DNA of 64,000 bases from positions 1 through 64,000 of the forward strand of contig RECR01000112.1 in the NCBI GenBank assembly GCA_007693955.1, in the 5' to 3' direction. This DNA comes from Gloeocapsa sp. DLM2.Bin57 (GTDB taxonomy: Bacteria > Cyanobacteriota > Cyanobacteriia > Cyanobacteriales > Gloeocapsaceae). Position numbers and translations under genes: made by a program. This document shows, piece by piece, positions 54,810-63,952 of the stretch (position 1 is the stretch's first letter; every line of letters begins with the position of its first letter). A model generated the notes under the pieces. It did no database searches, was not told the origin of the DNA, and was given only the letters and a program-made list of their open reading frames with translations.

Positions 54810-55682
54810 CTAGAGACAAACTAGGTCAATTTCTGCTTCGAGGGAAGATTCAGGACTTAGTTGGGTAACCAGAAAAGGTTGTACGGGGGTAAAACCTCCG
54901 TCAATAGGAGCAGCGTAACTGTATATGCTGCTAGCTACTAAGGCTATATGGCGATCGCTGACTAAGAGACCATGGGTAGGATCGTAACCGCGCCAACCTC
55001 CACCAGGGAGATAAACTTCGGCCCAAGCGTGTAAATCCCGTCGCTCTTGTTCGCGATCGCCCTCTTGATAGCCACTGACAAAACGACTAGGTAATCCCAC
55101 GGTTCGACATACTTCCATAAACAGAACAGCGAAATCACGACAAGAACCCTGTTGAGAATTCCAGGTAATCCCTGGAGGGAGAGGATCTCCTGTTTCCCTA
55201 TGGAGATAACGACAATGATTATAAATATGTTGATTCAGAGTAGATAAAAAAGCTGTGACATCACCGTTTACCTGTAGGGAGATTTCTTGAGCTAATTTTA
55301 AGGATACAGGGTCAACAAAACCCTGATAAAATTCCAGATAGGGAGTAATTAGACTTTTGAAAGAACTAGGGTAATCTAAGGGGAGTTGTATTGACCAGGG
55401 TTCAAGCAGATAATCAAAAGGATTTGCCTTATAGGTTTCTACCTCTGACTCTAGATTAATTACTAATTGCTCTGTAGGTTTAGTAAACCAAACTTGAATC
55501 AAATAATTACCATCGAGATCCGTAGTGTGAGAGATACCCTCTGGTTGTGGATCTATATTTAACTCAAACCGCAATAATTTTTGCCAAGCATCGGATCGAG
55601 GTTGCAGGCGGATTACATGGGGCTTGAGAATTACTGATTGATTATATTGATAGGTTGTTTTATGTTTAATTAAATAGCGCAT
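54810..55682 (-). CDS. Transglutaminase-like cysteine protease family protein
   Basis: 290 residues. N-terminal bacterial transglutaminase-associated domain (YLIKHKTTYQYNQSVILKPH...LQPR), then the catalytic core with Cys in GSCRDFAVLFMEVCRTVGLPSRFVSGY, His in DLHAWAEVYLPGGGW and Asp in YDPTHG. Members cleave or crosslink peptides; the substrate is unknown. The first 13 bp overlap the end of the fur-like gene, so both are in one transcript. Confidence 0.88.
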   Translation of the reverse strand: MRYLIKHKTTYQYNQSVILKPHVIRLQPRSDAWQKLLRFELNIDPQPEGISHTTDLDGNYLIQVWFTKPTEQLVINLESEVETYKANPFDYLLEPWSIQLPLDYPSSFKSLITPYLEFYQGFVDPVSLKLAQEISLQVNGDVTAFLSTLNQHIYNHCRYLHRETGDPLPPGITWNSQQGSCRDFAVLFMEVCRTVGLPSRFVSGYQEGDREQERRDLHAWAEVYLPGGGWRGYDPTHGLLVSDRHIALVASSIYSYAAPIDGGFTPVQPFLVTQLSPESSLEAEIDLVCL

Positions 55683-56089
55683 AGATCACAGACACCATAG
55701 ATAGCTAACTCATAACTTTGAGCGCGTAAACCAGAAGGGAGTTTATCGAGATTAACACCATCGAGAATATCCCAATCCAGGTCAGATATCGCCCCACAGA
55801 CTTCACAACAAAAGTGGTGATGAGGTTCAATATTAGCATCATAACGACACACACCTTCGGACAATAAAACCTGTCTAACTAATCCTACCTCTTGTAGAGC
55901 TTGTAAGCAACTATAAACAGTCGCTTGAGAAGAAATGGGGCTATCTTGATTGAGATCCAAAAGAATTTGTTCAGCAGTAGGATGATCACGACGTCCTAAC
56001 AAATTAGCATAAACAGCGAATCGTTGTGGAGTAACGCGAAGTCCTCTAGACTTAAGAGCGTTAATAATTTGATGAGCTTTCATTATCAT
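55670..56089 (-). CDS. Fur-family regulator, probably PerR-like
   Basis: 139 residues. Winged-helix N-terminal domain (RGLRVTPQRFAVYANLL), DNA-recognition helix in TVYSCLQALQEVGLVRQV, metal site His90-His92 and Cys95-Cys98 in HHHFCCEVCG with a second pair Cys134 and Cys137. The two Cys pairs bind structural zinc. It is divergent from a peroxiredoxin gene and shares a 127-bp promoter region, the normal arrangement for a peroxide sensor of the PerR/FurC type, but Fur or Zur cannot be excluded by sequence. Confidence 0.85.
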   Translation of the reverse strand: MIMKAHQIINALKSRGLRVTPQRFAVYANLLGRRDHPTAEQILLDLNQDSPISSQATVYSCLQALQEVGLVRQVLLSEGVCRYDANIEPHHHFCCEVCGAISDLDWDILDGVNLDKLPSGLRAQSYELAIYGVCDLCAI

Positions 56090-56149
56090 CTTAAAGATTT
56101 TTCTTATTCTTTGATTATAACACTACTTTAAAATAAGTATTTATTACTA

Positions 56150-56178
56150 TTGACTTATTCCTAAATAAGAATTATTCT
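56150..56178 (+). promoter_or_regulatory. Candidate peroxiredoxin promoter with overlapping operator
   Basis: TTGACT (56150-56155) and TATTCT (56173-56178) are separated by 17 bp. An inverted repeat AATAA-GAA-TTATT (56164-56176) overlaps the -10 region, resembling Fur/PerR operators. Binding of the divergently encoded regulator here would repress the peroxiredoxin gene. Confidence 0.45.
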
Positions 56179-56216
56179 GAGATAGAGTCAAAAATAAATA
56201 TTTTAAAGAGGTAAAT

Positions 56217-56786
56217 ATGCCAGTACTAGACACCGTACCAGACGTAGTATTTAAAACCCGTGTTCGTGACGAATCAATCAAACCCAACCCTTACCGTTGG
56301 CAAGACACAACTACCAAAGAAATTTTTGGCGGTAAAAAAGTAATCGTATTTTCGTTACCTGGTGCATTTACCCCTACTTGTTCCTCAAATCACCTACCTC
56401 GTTACGAAGAACTTTACGAAGAGTTCAAAGCATTAGGAGTTGATGAAATCATGTGTATTTCAGTTAATGATGCTTTTGTAATGTTCAAATGGGGTAAAGA
56501 AATCGGAGCAGAGAAAGTAAAATTACTACCAGATGGTAACGGTGAATTTACCCGTAAAATGGGAATGCTCGTAGATAAATCCAACCTAGGGTTTGGTATG
56601 CGTTCTTGGCGTTACTCTATGTTTGTTAACGACTGCAAAATTGAGAAAATGTTTATCGAGCCAGATTTTGCTGACAACTGTCCTACAGATCCTTTTGAGG
56701 TATCCGATGCAGACACCATGTTAGCCTATCTCAAAGGTACTCAACCTACAGGAGTTTGTGAGCCTCGTAAAGCTTTTGTTGGTTAA
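56217..56786 (+). CDS. Type II peroxiredoxin
   Basis: 189 residues. Peroxidatic cysteine Cys55 in [18 protein letters not shown], and conserved Arg and Thr of the active site pocket; the [38 protein letters not shown] segment is typical of the Prx5/type II group. It reduces hydrogen peroxide and alkyl hydroperoxides using glutathione or glutaredoxin. It is divergent from the Fur-family regulator and followed by a terminator and glutathione reductase. Confidence 0.93.
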   Translation: MPVLDTVPDVVFKTRVRDESIKPNPYRWQDTTTKEIFGGKKVIVFSLPGAFTPTCSSNHLPRYEELYEEFKALGVDEIMCISVNDAFVMFKWGKEIGAEKVKLLPDGNGEFTRKMGMLVDKSNLGFGMRSWRYSMFVNDCKIEKMFIEPDFADNCPTDPFEVSDADTMLAYLKGTQPTGVCEPRKAFVG

Positions 56787-56817
56787 AGTCTGAAATAACA
56801 GTATTGTTAGAATACTA

Positions 56818-56845
56818 GGCAAAGAGTCTTTTCTTTGCCTTTTTT
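56818..56845 (+). terminator. Terminator after the peroxiredoxin gene
   Basis: Stem GGCAAAGA (56818-56825) with TCTTTGCC (56832-56839), 6-nt loop, then TTTTTT (56840-56845). It lies 32 bp after the stop codon and would separate this gene from gor. Confidence 0.75.
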
Positions 56846-56869
56846 AATATTAATAGGGGGAAATAACAG

Positions 56870-58228
56870 ATGAGTTATGATTTTGATTTATTCGTAATGG
56901 GAGCAGGATCTGGTGGAATAGCTACCGCTAGACGAGCTGCAGAATATGGAGCTAAAGTAGGAATAGCTGAACCAGATAGATTAGGGGGAACTTGCGTTAA
57001 TAGAGGGTGTGTACCCAAGAAATTAATGGTATTCGCTTCTCATTTTCCTGGACAATTTGAAGAAGCTGTAGGCTATGGATGGAGTCCTGTAAGTAGTACT
57101 CTAGACTGGTCAAAGATGATTACAGCGGTAAATGATGAAGTTACCCGACTCAACGGAATTTATCAAAAGATGTTAGATAATTCCCAAGTTGAGTTATTTC
57201 CCCACTATGCTAAATTATTAGACCCCCATACTCTAGAAGTTGGGGAGAAAAAAATCACTGCAGATAAGATTTTAATAGCAGTAGGAGGACATCCAGTTAA
57301 ACCAGATATTCCCGGAATCGAACACGCGATGGTTTCTGATGGAATGTTTACCCTACCAGAACAACCTAAAAATATTTTAATCATTGGTGCAGGCTATATT
57401 GGTGTAGAATTTGCCTGCATTATGCACAATTTGGGCACAACAGTAACTCAATTAGTAAGAAAAGATAAAATCTTGCGCGGTTTTGATGAAGATATTCGAA
57501 CCACGATTCAAGAAGAAATGATTAGACATGGTATTAATATCCTCACTCATACTATACCCAGCAAAATAGAAAAAACAGAGGAAGGATTAAAAGTATATAT
57601 TAAACAACAAGACCAAGAAGAAGAAGAAATCTTACTAGTGGATGCAGTGAGTTTAGCAGCTACAGGAAGGATTCCTAATATTGCTAACCTAGGATTAGAA
57701 AGCGCAGGAGTAGAAGTAAAAAATGGAGCGATCGCCGTTGACGAATATAGTCGCACTTCCCAACCCAATATATACGCCGTTGGAGATTGTACAGATCGGA
57801 TTAATTTAACTCCCGTAGCGATTAATGAAGGTCGCGCTTTTGCTGATACAGAATTTGGTGGAAAACCCAGATTAATGAGTCATGAAAATGTACCATCTGC
57901 TGTATTTAGTTATCCTGAAGCAGCTACAGTAGGTTTAACCGAAGAAGAGGCTAAATCTCGTTATGGAGAAGAGGCGATCGAGATTTACAAGACCAAATTC
58001 CGTCCCATGTATTACGTGTTACCAGGTAAACAAGAAAAAACCCTAATGAAACTAATAGTAGAGAAAGACACAGGAAAAGTGCTTGGAGCGCACATGGTAG
58101 GGGATTACGCAGCCGAAATTATTCAAGGAGTAGCGATCGCCGTGAAAATGGGAGCGACTAAAGCCGACTTTGACGCTACCGTAGGGATACATCCTAGTTC
58201 TGCTGAAGAATTTGTCACCATGAGGTAA
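56870..58228 (+). CDS. gor: Glutathione reductase
   Basis: 452-residue FAD/NADPH disulfide oxidoreductase. FAD-binding GAGSGGIATARRAAEYG at 11-27, redox pair Cys42 and Cys47 in GGTCVNRGCVPKK, NAD(P)H-binding GAGYIGVEFACIM, and C-terminal dimer interface HPSSAEEFVTM with the catalytic His. Glutathione reductase is favoured over other family members by the GCVPKKLM/active-site block. It works with gshA (61 kb) and the peroxiredoxin to keep a reduced glutathione pool. Confidence 0.92.
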   Translation: MSYDFDLFVMGAGSGGIATARRAAEYGAKVGIAEPDRLGGTCVNRGCVPKKLMVFASHFPGQFEEAVGYGWSPVSSTLDWSKMITAVNDEVTRLNGIYQKMLDNSQVELFPHYAKLLDPHTLEVGEKKITADKILIAVGGHPVKPDIPGIEHAMVSDGMFTLPEQPKNILIIGAGYIGVEFACIMHNLGTTVTQLVRKDKILRGFDEDIRTTIQEEMIRHGINILTHTIPSKIEKTEEGLKVYIKQQDQEEEEILLVDAVSLAATGRIPNIANLGLESAGVEVKNGAIAVDEYSRTSQPNIYAVGDCTDRINLTPVAINEGRAFADTEFGGKPRLMSHENVPSAVFSYPEAATVGLTEEEAKSRYGEEAIEIYKTKFRPMYYVLPGKQEKTLMKLIVEKDTGKVLGAHMVGDYAAEIIQGVAIAVKMGATKADFDATVGIHPSSAEEFVTMR

Positions 58229-58234
58229 AATCGG

Positions 58235-58888
58235 TTAATTTATACCTTCTAAAGAGATTAGCGCCGCTTGAGATACTTGAGGGTGAGGATCTTTGGCTAG
58301 GTATTTAAGAGCGGAAATGCTTTGAGGTGTGTTAAAATTCCCTAAAGCTTCCGCTAGTCTTTGTCTAATTAACCAGTCTTCTGATTGGGCAAATTTTAGC
58401 ATAGCCTCGATCGCTTCTACTGCTTTTATTTCCCCTAAAGCGGCGATCGCTCCTTGTTGTAAGACTGCTTCTGGACTATTTAAGGCTTCTAATAATACTG
58501 TTTTCGCTCTAATGTCTTGTAAATTCCCTAGTGATACTGCAGCACTAAAACGTACTAACCATTCTGTATCTTCGTAAAAAGCTCTCACTAGGGGTTCAAA
58601 AGCTCGATTATCCCCTAAATAACCCAATGCTCCTGCTGCATCGGCTCTAATCCCGTAATCTGGATCTGTCTCCAAAAATTTAACTAGTAAAGGGTAACAT
58701 TCTGGAGTAATTTTTAATCCTAAAGCAAATACCGCCATTGATTTAATTTGTAATACTTCGTCCTGCAGCACTTTTTTGATTAATGGTACTGCTGTTTCTG
58801 GAGGTACTTCTCTGAGAGCTACTAAAGCTAAAAGGCGATCGCGGGAATTGGGACTTTCTAATTGGGTGCTAATTTCTTCTATGGTCAT
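58235..58888 (-). CDS. HEAT-repeat protein (phycocyanobilin-lyase/IaiH-like)
   Basis: 217 residues built of about six HEAT/PBS-lyase repeats (for example IKSMAVFALGLK, GIRADAAGALGYLG, WLVRFSAAVSLGNL, DWLIRQRLAEALGNF). Similar cyanobacterial proteins were first called phycocyanin-lyase-related; one (IaiH) interacts with iron-sulfur assembly. The exact role is not readable from sequence. Overlaps the upstream 658-residue HEAT gene by 4 bp, so they are co-expressed. Confidence 0.72.
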   Translation of the reverse strand: MTIEEISTQLESPNSRDRLLALVALREVPPETAVPLIKKVLQDEVLQIKSMAVFALGLKITPECYPLLVKFLETDPDYGIRADAAGALGYLGDNRAFEPLVRAFYEDTEWLVRFSAAVSLGNLQDIRAKTVLLEALNSPEAVLQQGAIAALGEIKAVEAIEAMLKFAQSEDWLIRQRLAEALGNFNTPQSISALKYLAKDPHPQVSQAALISLEGIN

Positions 58889-60861
58889 ATTTCTTTTTGA
58901 GTTAATCTAGTTAATTCTTCTGTAGCTAAGGTTTTAACCTCTTCGTCAGGGTCGTTTTTGGCTCTATCTTCTAGTAGAGATTTGGTTTCTAAAGCATTGG
59001 GATAATATTTAATGATTAATTCTAGGGCAATTTGTCTAGGGTTAGATTCAAAGGGATATTGACGCTCAAAGCGATCGTTAATTGCTTTATCTATTAAGAA
59101 TTGTAACAAATCTGGGGTAAAACTATCTGTATGCTTAATTAATTCTTTGAGAGCAGTGCTTCTCATACCACTGTGTTCATCTTGTGTAGCTATTTCTGTA
59201 AGCCAGATAGCTAAATCTGGTTCAGTCTTGATATGTTTAGCTAATTCTTGTAAGGCGATTACCCGCACTTCTGAGATAGCATCAGTCAGGATTAATTGTT
59301 TTAACCAGGGTAACAAGGCGATGGTATGTTCTCCATATTGGAGCATACTTTGTAAAGCGACGATTCTGACTTCTACGTCTGTTTCTGTTAAAGCTCTTTT
59401 TTGTAACCAGAGAAAAATAGAGGTTTCTTGACGCCATTCCCTGGCGATCGCCTGTATCGCTGTACGTCTGATGCTAATTGATTTGTCTGTTTCGCTCAAT
59501 TCTTGCAACATTGCCAATATTCCCGCTTCTTGTTGCCATTCTTTGGCTAATTCTTGAATAGCTATTCCTCTGATATATTGATTATCATCGGTTTGCACGA
59601 TTTCTTTTAAGAATTTGAATATATCTTTTTTACCTTTCCACCGTTGTGATAAATATTGAATAGCTATACTTCTTACATATTCATCTTGGTCAAAAAAAGC
59701 CGCTTCTTTTAACCAGATAACCACTTGAGGTTGATCTCCCCATTCTGTAGCTAAGGCTTGAACAGCTATACTTCTTACATATTCATCTGGATCTAAAAAA
59801 GCTCTTTGTCTCAAGAGAATCAAAGTTTCTGGATTTTTAGACCATTTTTTGACAATCGTTTGTAATGCTATCCCTCTAACGTATGACTCTTCCTCATCTT
59901 CTGCTAAGGATTGCATTATTTTCAGGGTTTGTTCATTTTTTCCCCAAGCTTGAGCTATAGCTACTACTACTGTTTCTCGTAGATAGGAGTCATGAGTTGA
60001 TTGAACTAGATTTTTCAACCAGGTACGTATCTCTTCATGATTACGCCAACCAATAGCTAAAGCATTAATAGCAGTCTGTTGTACATAGGGATCTTCATCA
60101 GTTAGAGCACAGTATTTGAGTAATTGTCTAGTCTCTTCATGAGATTTTAAATAAGTTGAAATAGCTTCTATGGCTTTTTTTCTTACTTGTGCATCTTCGT
60201 CGTTTTGTGCTCTTTCTTTGAGTAAATTAAAAATCTGGTTTTCTGCTTCTGGTTGTTGTGTTTGCCAAGAATTTAAATTACTGGCAATAGCTTCTATTGC
60301 TGCTTGTCTTAAGTACCATTTCTGATCATGAATACTCAGATTTTTTAAAAGGTTAAAATTTTCCGGGAAAATCTTGACTAAACGACCTAGAGACAAGATT
60401 GCTAAAGATTGTATGGTTTGAACCAGGTTAGTAGCTTGAGAATCTAAATAAGGCTCATATTGATAATTTAGTTCATAATGGGTCAAATCTAAAAAATATT
60501 GTTGAAGTTTAATTAGGCTTGATAAGCTGGTTTGATATTCAGTTAAATCTTGCGCAAAATTAGCCGCTAAAAAAAGATTATTAAATTGATAGTTTTCGGG
60601 GGTTTCTATTTCGGTTAAAAAAGTTATCAGATATTCTAAAGCATCATCTTCTAGGAGAGTAAGCCAAAGTTTAATCAGAGTTTGCCATAAATCTTCTTGC
60701 CAAAAAAGTGGGACAATTTCTCCTAAGAGATTTTCTGTAGAATTGTCCTGTTGCTGATTGGTTAAAAATTCTCTGAGACTATCTAACCAAAATATCTGAT
60801 AAAATGGTAAATAACGATTATTTTTCAGTAACCACCAACAAAATGGTTGATTGTGATTCAT
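58885..60861 (-). CDS. Large HEAT-repeat protein resembling the C-terminal half of NACHT/STAND proteins
   Basis: 658 residues. Residues 1-180 are helical without a recognised motif, with an NLFLAANFA segment like that found after NACHT NTPase domains; the rest is a run of about 12 HEAT-like repeats, each close to 31 residues and carrying the DxxxxVRxxAIxAIAxxW pattern (DPDEYVRSIAVQALATEW, DQDEYVRSIAIQYLSQRW, DNQYIRGIAIQELAKEW). There is no P-loop, so it cannot be a complete STAND ATPase. Cyanobacteria commonly fuse such repeats to NACHT; here they stand alone in a gene coupled to a small HEAT gene. Function unknown; adapter or sensor scaffold is inference. Confidence 0.65.
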   Translation of the reverse strand: MNHNQPFCWWLLKNNRYLPFYQIFWLDSLREFLTNQQQDNSTENLLGEIVPLFWQEDLWQTLIKLWLTLLEDDALEYLITFLTEIETPENYQFNNLFLAANFAQDLTEYQTSLSSLIKLQQYFLDLTHYELNYQYEPYLDSQATNLVQTIQSLAILSLGRLVKIFPENFNLLKNLSIHDQKWYLRQAAIEAIASNLNSWQTQQPEAENQIFNLLKERAQNDEDAQVRKKAIEAISTYLKSHEETRQLLKYCALTDEDPYVQQTAINALAIGWRNHEEIRTWLKNLVQSTHDSYLRETVVVAIAQAWGKNEQTLKIMQSLAEDEEESYVRGIALQTIVKKWSKNPETLILLRQRAFLDPDEYVRSIAVQALATEWGDQPQVVIWLKEAAFFDQDEYVRSIAIQYLSQRWKGKKDIFKFLKEIVQTDDNQYIRGIAIQELAKEWQQEAGILAMLQELSETDKSISIRRTAIQAIAREWRQETSIFLWLQKRALTETDVEVRIVALQSMLQYGEHTIALLPWLKQLILTDAISEVRVIALQELAKHIKTEPDLAIWLTEIATQDEHSGMRSTALKELIKHTDSFTPDLLQFLIDKAINDRFERQYPFESNPRQIALELIIKYYPNALETKSLLEDRAKNDPDEEVKTLATEELTRLTQKEI

Positions 60862-60984
60862 CGGATCATAAACCCCTAGACAAGAATTTTGGCAAACCTC
60901 TGATTATTAATTTTAACAAAATGAGATACAGTCAGATTTCTGGTAAAGTAATTGATTAAGACATTCTTCTAAGGCAGAAAAATT

Positions 60985-62127
60985 GTGTTACTATCTAAAG
61001 GTGTAGAAGTAGAAATGTATACGGGAACTCCCACAGGAGATGTGGTAGGTTTCTCAGATAAGATTGTCAGAGATTTAGCAGGTTTCGTTAGAGAGCCAGA
61101 TAGTCGCAATGTAGAATATACAACAGCACCTCTGTGCTCTTACGATCGCCTGCTTTGTGCTCTACTAAAACCAAGACAACTGTTACGCAAATATTTAAAA
61201 GAACAAAATAATTATACAATAATTCCTGGCAGTACTCTAGCTCTAGGGAATAGCGATCGCTTTTATCGCTGTGATCCCGATAACCCCTATCATAGCTTTA
61301 TAGAGGCAACATATGGCACAAAAGTAGTCACCGCGAGTATCCATATTAATATTGGCATTAGTGATCCTGAAACCCTAATTCGTGCTTGTAGGTTAATACG
61401 CTTAGAAGCTCCTCTGTATCTAGCCTTGAGCGCTTCTTCCCCTTTTCTAGATAACCAGGTAACAGGGTATCACTCCACCCGTTGGCAAATGTTCCCCAAA
61501 ACTCCACAGGAAGTACCTCTATTTACTAGTCACCGTCATTTTATCGATTGGACAGAAGCACAACTACGCTTAGGTACAATGCGTAACGTACGTCACTTGT
61601 GGTCATCAGTAAGACCTAATGGCGATCGCCGCCCTTATCTACTCAATCGGTTAGAATTACGTATCTGTGATTTAATGGTAGATCCTGTGCAAATGCTCGG
61701 GGTAATTGCTCTGTTAGAAGCTCGTTTAACTCAATTAATGGAAAATCCCGAACTAGATCCACTGAGATTAAGTTCTCTATCAGCAGCAGAAATGTTGGAG
61801 TTAACTGATAGTAATGAACAAAAAGTAGCCGAAAACAGTCTAGAAGCTCAATTATACCATTGGCAAAATGGACAAACAATTATAGCTAGAGAATGGATTG
61901 AACAACTCTATTACGAAGTATATCCCCTAGCCAAACAAAAAGGGTTTAGTTGTTTTCTCTCTCCCGTTAAACAGATTCTCAGTCAGGGAAATCAAGCGCA
62001 ACAATGGTTAAAACAATACTCAGAAGGTTTATCCATAGCAGAAATTATCACCCTAGGCATAGAAACTATGGCTAAACAAGAACAAGAATTAGAAAGTAAA
62101 ATCTGTGCTCAACTTTTGGTAGCTTAA
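60985..62127 (+). CDS. gshA: Glutamate-cysteine ligase, cyanobacterial type
   Basis: First enzyme of glutathione synthesis. 380 residues from a GTG start, beginning MLLSKGVEVEMYTGTP as in cyanobacterial family members; an internal ATG at 61015 would lose this block. Other conserved parts are DKIVRDLAGFVREPDSRNVEYTTAP, HINIGISDPETLIRACRL, and YHSTRWQMFPKTP. It may also provide gamma-glutamylcysteine for the EgtB/EgtC route. trmL begins 1 bp after the stop. Confidence 0.9.
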   Translation: MLLSKGVEVEMYTGTPTGDVVGFSDKIVRDLAGFVREPDSRNVEYTTAPLCSYDRLLCALLKPRQLLRKYLKEQNNYTIIPGSTLALGNSDRFYRCDPDNPYHSFIEATYGTKVVTASIHINIGISDPETLIRACRLIRLEAPLYLALSASSPFLDNQVTGYHSTRWQMFPKTPQEVPLFTSHRHFIDWTEAQLRLGTMRNVRHLWSSVRPNGDRRPYLLNRLELRICDLMVDPVQMLGVIALLEARLTQLMENPELDPLRLSSLSAAEMLELTDSNEQKVAENSLEAQLYHWQNGQTIIAREWIEQLYYEVYPLAKQKGFSCFLSPVKQILSQGNQAQQWLKQYSEGLSIAEIITLGIETMAKQEQELESKICAQLLVA

Positions 62128-62128
62128 T

Positions 62129-62605
62129 ATGGTTCAGGTGGTTTTAGTTCAACCTCAAATCCCCCCTAATACAGGTAATATAGCGCGGACTTGTGCAGCA
62201 ACTCAAACGGAATTACATTTAGTAGGTCCATTGGGTTTTGAAATAAGCGATCGCCATCTCAAAAGAGCAGGTTTAGACTATTGGCCCTACGTTAATCTTC
62301 ATCATCACGAAGAATATCAAGACTTTAGCACCTTGCAACAACAAAGAGGAGGGAGATTACTAGGTTTTACCGTCTCAGGTAATCATAACTATCTAGACTG
62401 GAAATTCCAGTCAGGAGATTGGTTATTATTTGGGAGTGAAACTTCAGGATTACCTAAACCTATTTTAGAACTTTGTGACGCTAAACTTTATATACCCATG
62501 AGTCAACCCAAAGTACGTAGTTTAAATTTATCAGTAAGTGTGGCGATCGGTTTATTTGAAGCAAGACGTCAATTGAGTACAAAGTTAAGCAACGATAAAA
62601 AATAA
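62129..62605 (+). CDS. trmL: tRNA (cytidine(34)-2'-O)-methyltransferase
   Basis: 158-residue SPOUT methyltransferase. N-terminal VLVQPQIPPNTGNIARTCAATQTELHLVGPLGF, then the SAM-binding knot with LLFGSETSGLPKPIL and IPMSQPKVRSLNLSVSVAIGLFEA. Length and lack of an extra N-terminal domain fit TrmL rather than RlmB. It methylates the wobble base of some tRNA-Leu. Close to gshA (1-bp gap) and 39 bp before the exosortase. Confidence 0.93.
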   Translation: MVQVVLVQPQIPPNTGNIARTCAATQTELHLVGPLGFEISDRHLKRAGLDYWPYVNLHHHEEYQDFSTLQQQRGGRLLGFTVSGNHNYLDWKFQSGDWLLFGSETSGLPKPILELCDAKLYIPMSQPKVRSLNLSVSVAIGLFEARRQLSTKLSNDKK

Positions 62606-62644
62606 CATAGTTTATAATTTTGATAAACAAGAAATTAAAGCATC

Positions 62645-63523
62645 ATGAGCATAAATAATAAGCTACCAGAAGATATCTTACAAAAACCTTATTTTTGGCT
62701 TTTATTAATAGCAACAGCCCTATTTACCATTTATTTTGGCATATTGTGGCGATTAGACGACGTAGCTCATATAGGGATGAGTGCTTTATTTTTAGCAGGG
62801 GTTGGATCTTTGATTTGGGATCGTAAAGAAACCCTCAAATTTCAAACTAAACCATTAGCAATAGTTATCGCTGTCATCTTAATCTTAATAACTTTGTCTG
62901 GCTTGACTTTAGATATTGTTGTTAATACCATTGAAGTAATTGTTAGAGTTAGTCCTTTAATGTTTGGGATTAGTTTAGCTTTATTAGCCGCAGGGTTTAA
63001 GTGGTTTAAGGAATATTGGCGTGAATTAACTATTCTCTTCGGTTTAAGTATGCCTAGTGTAATACTTAGTCCCTGGGATTTATCACCTCTGACAGCTAAA
63101 GTAGCTAGTGTTTTTCTTTGGGCGATGGGTTATAATATCGCTGTAGATGGGATTAGACTTCATTTACCCCAAACCTCAGTTATAGTTGCCAGACAATGTT
63201 CAGGGGCTGAAGCTATGACTTATGTATTCGGGATATCCATCTTATTTTTAGTAATGTTTCCTATCAAAAGAATTCATAATTTTATAGTGCCAATCATAGC
63301 TGCAGCTATCGGCTATATAGTTAATCTGATTAGAGTGCTAGCCATGTGTTTATTGCTTAACTACGGTCAAAAAGAAGCTTTTGATTACTGGCATGAAGGA
63401 GATGGAGCATTACTTATAGGTGTAATCGCTGTCTTAATTTTCTCTGTCTTTTACTTTACTCTACTTAAATTTACTGTGGAGGATGAAGAAGAAGATAGCG
63501 AGGAAATCGAGTTAGCTAGCTAG
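62645..63523 (+). CDS. Exosortase (cyanoexosortase A type)
   Basis: 292-residue integral membrane cysteine transpeptidase with about eight helices. The catalytic triad is visible: Cys185 in VARQCSGAEAM, Arg230 in VNLIRVL and His250 in YWHEGDG. Exosortases process PEP-CTERM-tagged surface proteins, often with an adjacent system-associated protein, which is missing here, as is any PEP-CTERM substrate in the window. An acidic tail (EEDSEEIE) ends the protein. A terminator follows directly. Confidence 0.85.
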   Translation: MSINNKLPEDILQKPYFWLLLIATALFTIYFGILWRLDDVAHIGMSALFLAGVGSLIWDRKETLKFQTKPLAIVIAVILILITLSGLTLDIVVNTIEVIVRVSPLMFGISLALLAAGFKWFKEYWRELTILFGLSMPSVILSPWDLSPLTAKVASVFLWAMGYNIAVDGIRLHLPQTSVIVARQCSGAEAMTYVFGISILFLVMFPIKRIHNFIVPIIAAAIGYIVNLIRVLAMCLLLNYGQKEAFDYWHEGDGALLIGVIAVLIFSVFYFTLLKFTVEDEEEDSEEIELAS

Positions 63524-63539
63524 GTGAACAAAAATAAAA

Positions 63540-63568
63540 GGTAGGTAAATTACCTACCCTCTTTTTTT
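63540..63568. terminator. Bidirectional terminator after the exosortase gene
   Basis: Stem GGTAGGTAA (63540-63548) pairs with TTACCTACC (63550-63558), followed by TTTTTTT at 63562-63568. On the opposite strand a CTTTTATTTTT tract follows the same stem, so it can also end the convergent gene. Confidence 0.8.
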
Positions 63569-63580
63569 AGTTAAATCAAG

Positions 63581-63952
63581 TTATTTTTTGATATCCTTTG
63601 CCATTTGACGGAATAAATCTAAACTAGAGTCATTACCGCGACGAGCAGGTTTAGATTCAGGTTGAGATTGAGTTTCACTCTGAGATTGTACAGGGGTAGA
63701 AGGGGTATTGACTCGATTAGATTGATTCGATGGTGCAGATACTTCTAAAGAAGAAACCTCTTTAACTATTTCGGTAACTTGATTGGTGCGTGTTTTAGGG
63801 AAAGTGCGTCTGATTTTGTCAGAAGAGCGCATATATTCTAGATTTCCGAGAGTTTTCGCCTCATCTGGCTCTAGGAAAAAAGATCCTGTATTATTCTTAC
63901 CGTTGGCATTGTCTTTATTTTTACCACCAAATAGACCAAAAAGCCCAGCCAT
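63581..63952 (-). CDS. Small unknown protein with disordered C-terminal half
   Basis: 123 residues. The first part has a Gly/Asn-rich start, then FFLEPDEAKTLGNLEYMRSSDKIRRTFPKT, which looks like the conserved core; residues 70-105 are Ser/Pro/Gln-rich and likely disordered; a short helix LDLFRQMAKDIKK ends it. No signal peptide or membrane helix, and no known family recognised. Its start ATG is 48 bp from the window end. A shared terminator separates it from the exosortase. Confidence 0.65.
   Translation of the reverse strand: MAGLFGLFGGKNKDNANGKNNTGSFFLEPDEAKTLGNLEYMRSSDKIRRTFPKTRTNQVTEIVKEVSSLEVSAPSNQSNRVNTPSTPVQSQSETQSQPESKPARRGNDSSLDLFRQMAKDIKK

Noticed and set aside
58885-60861. Complete NACHT/STAND defence ATPase
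   Set aside because: No P-loop or other NTPase motif is present in the 658 residues.
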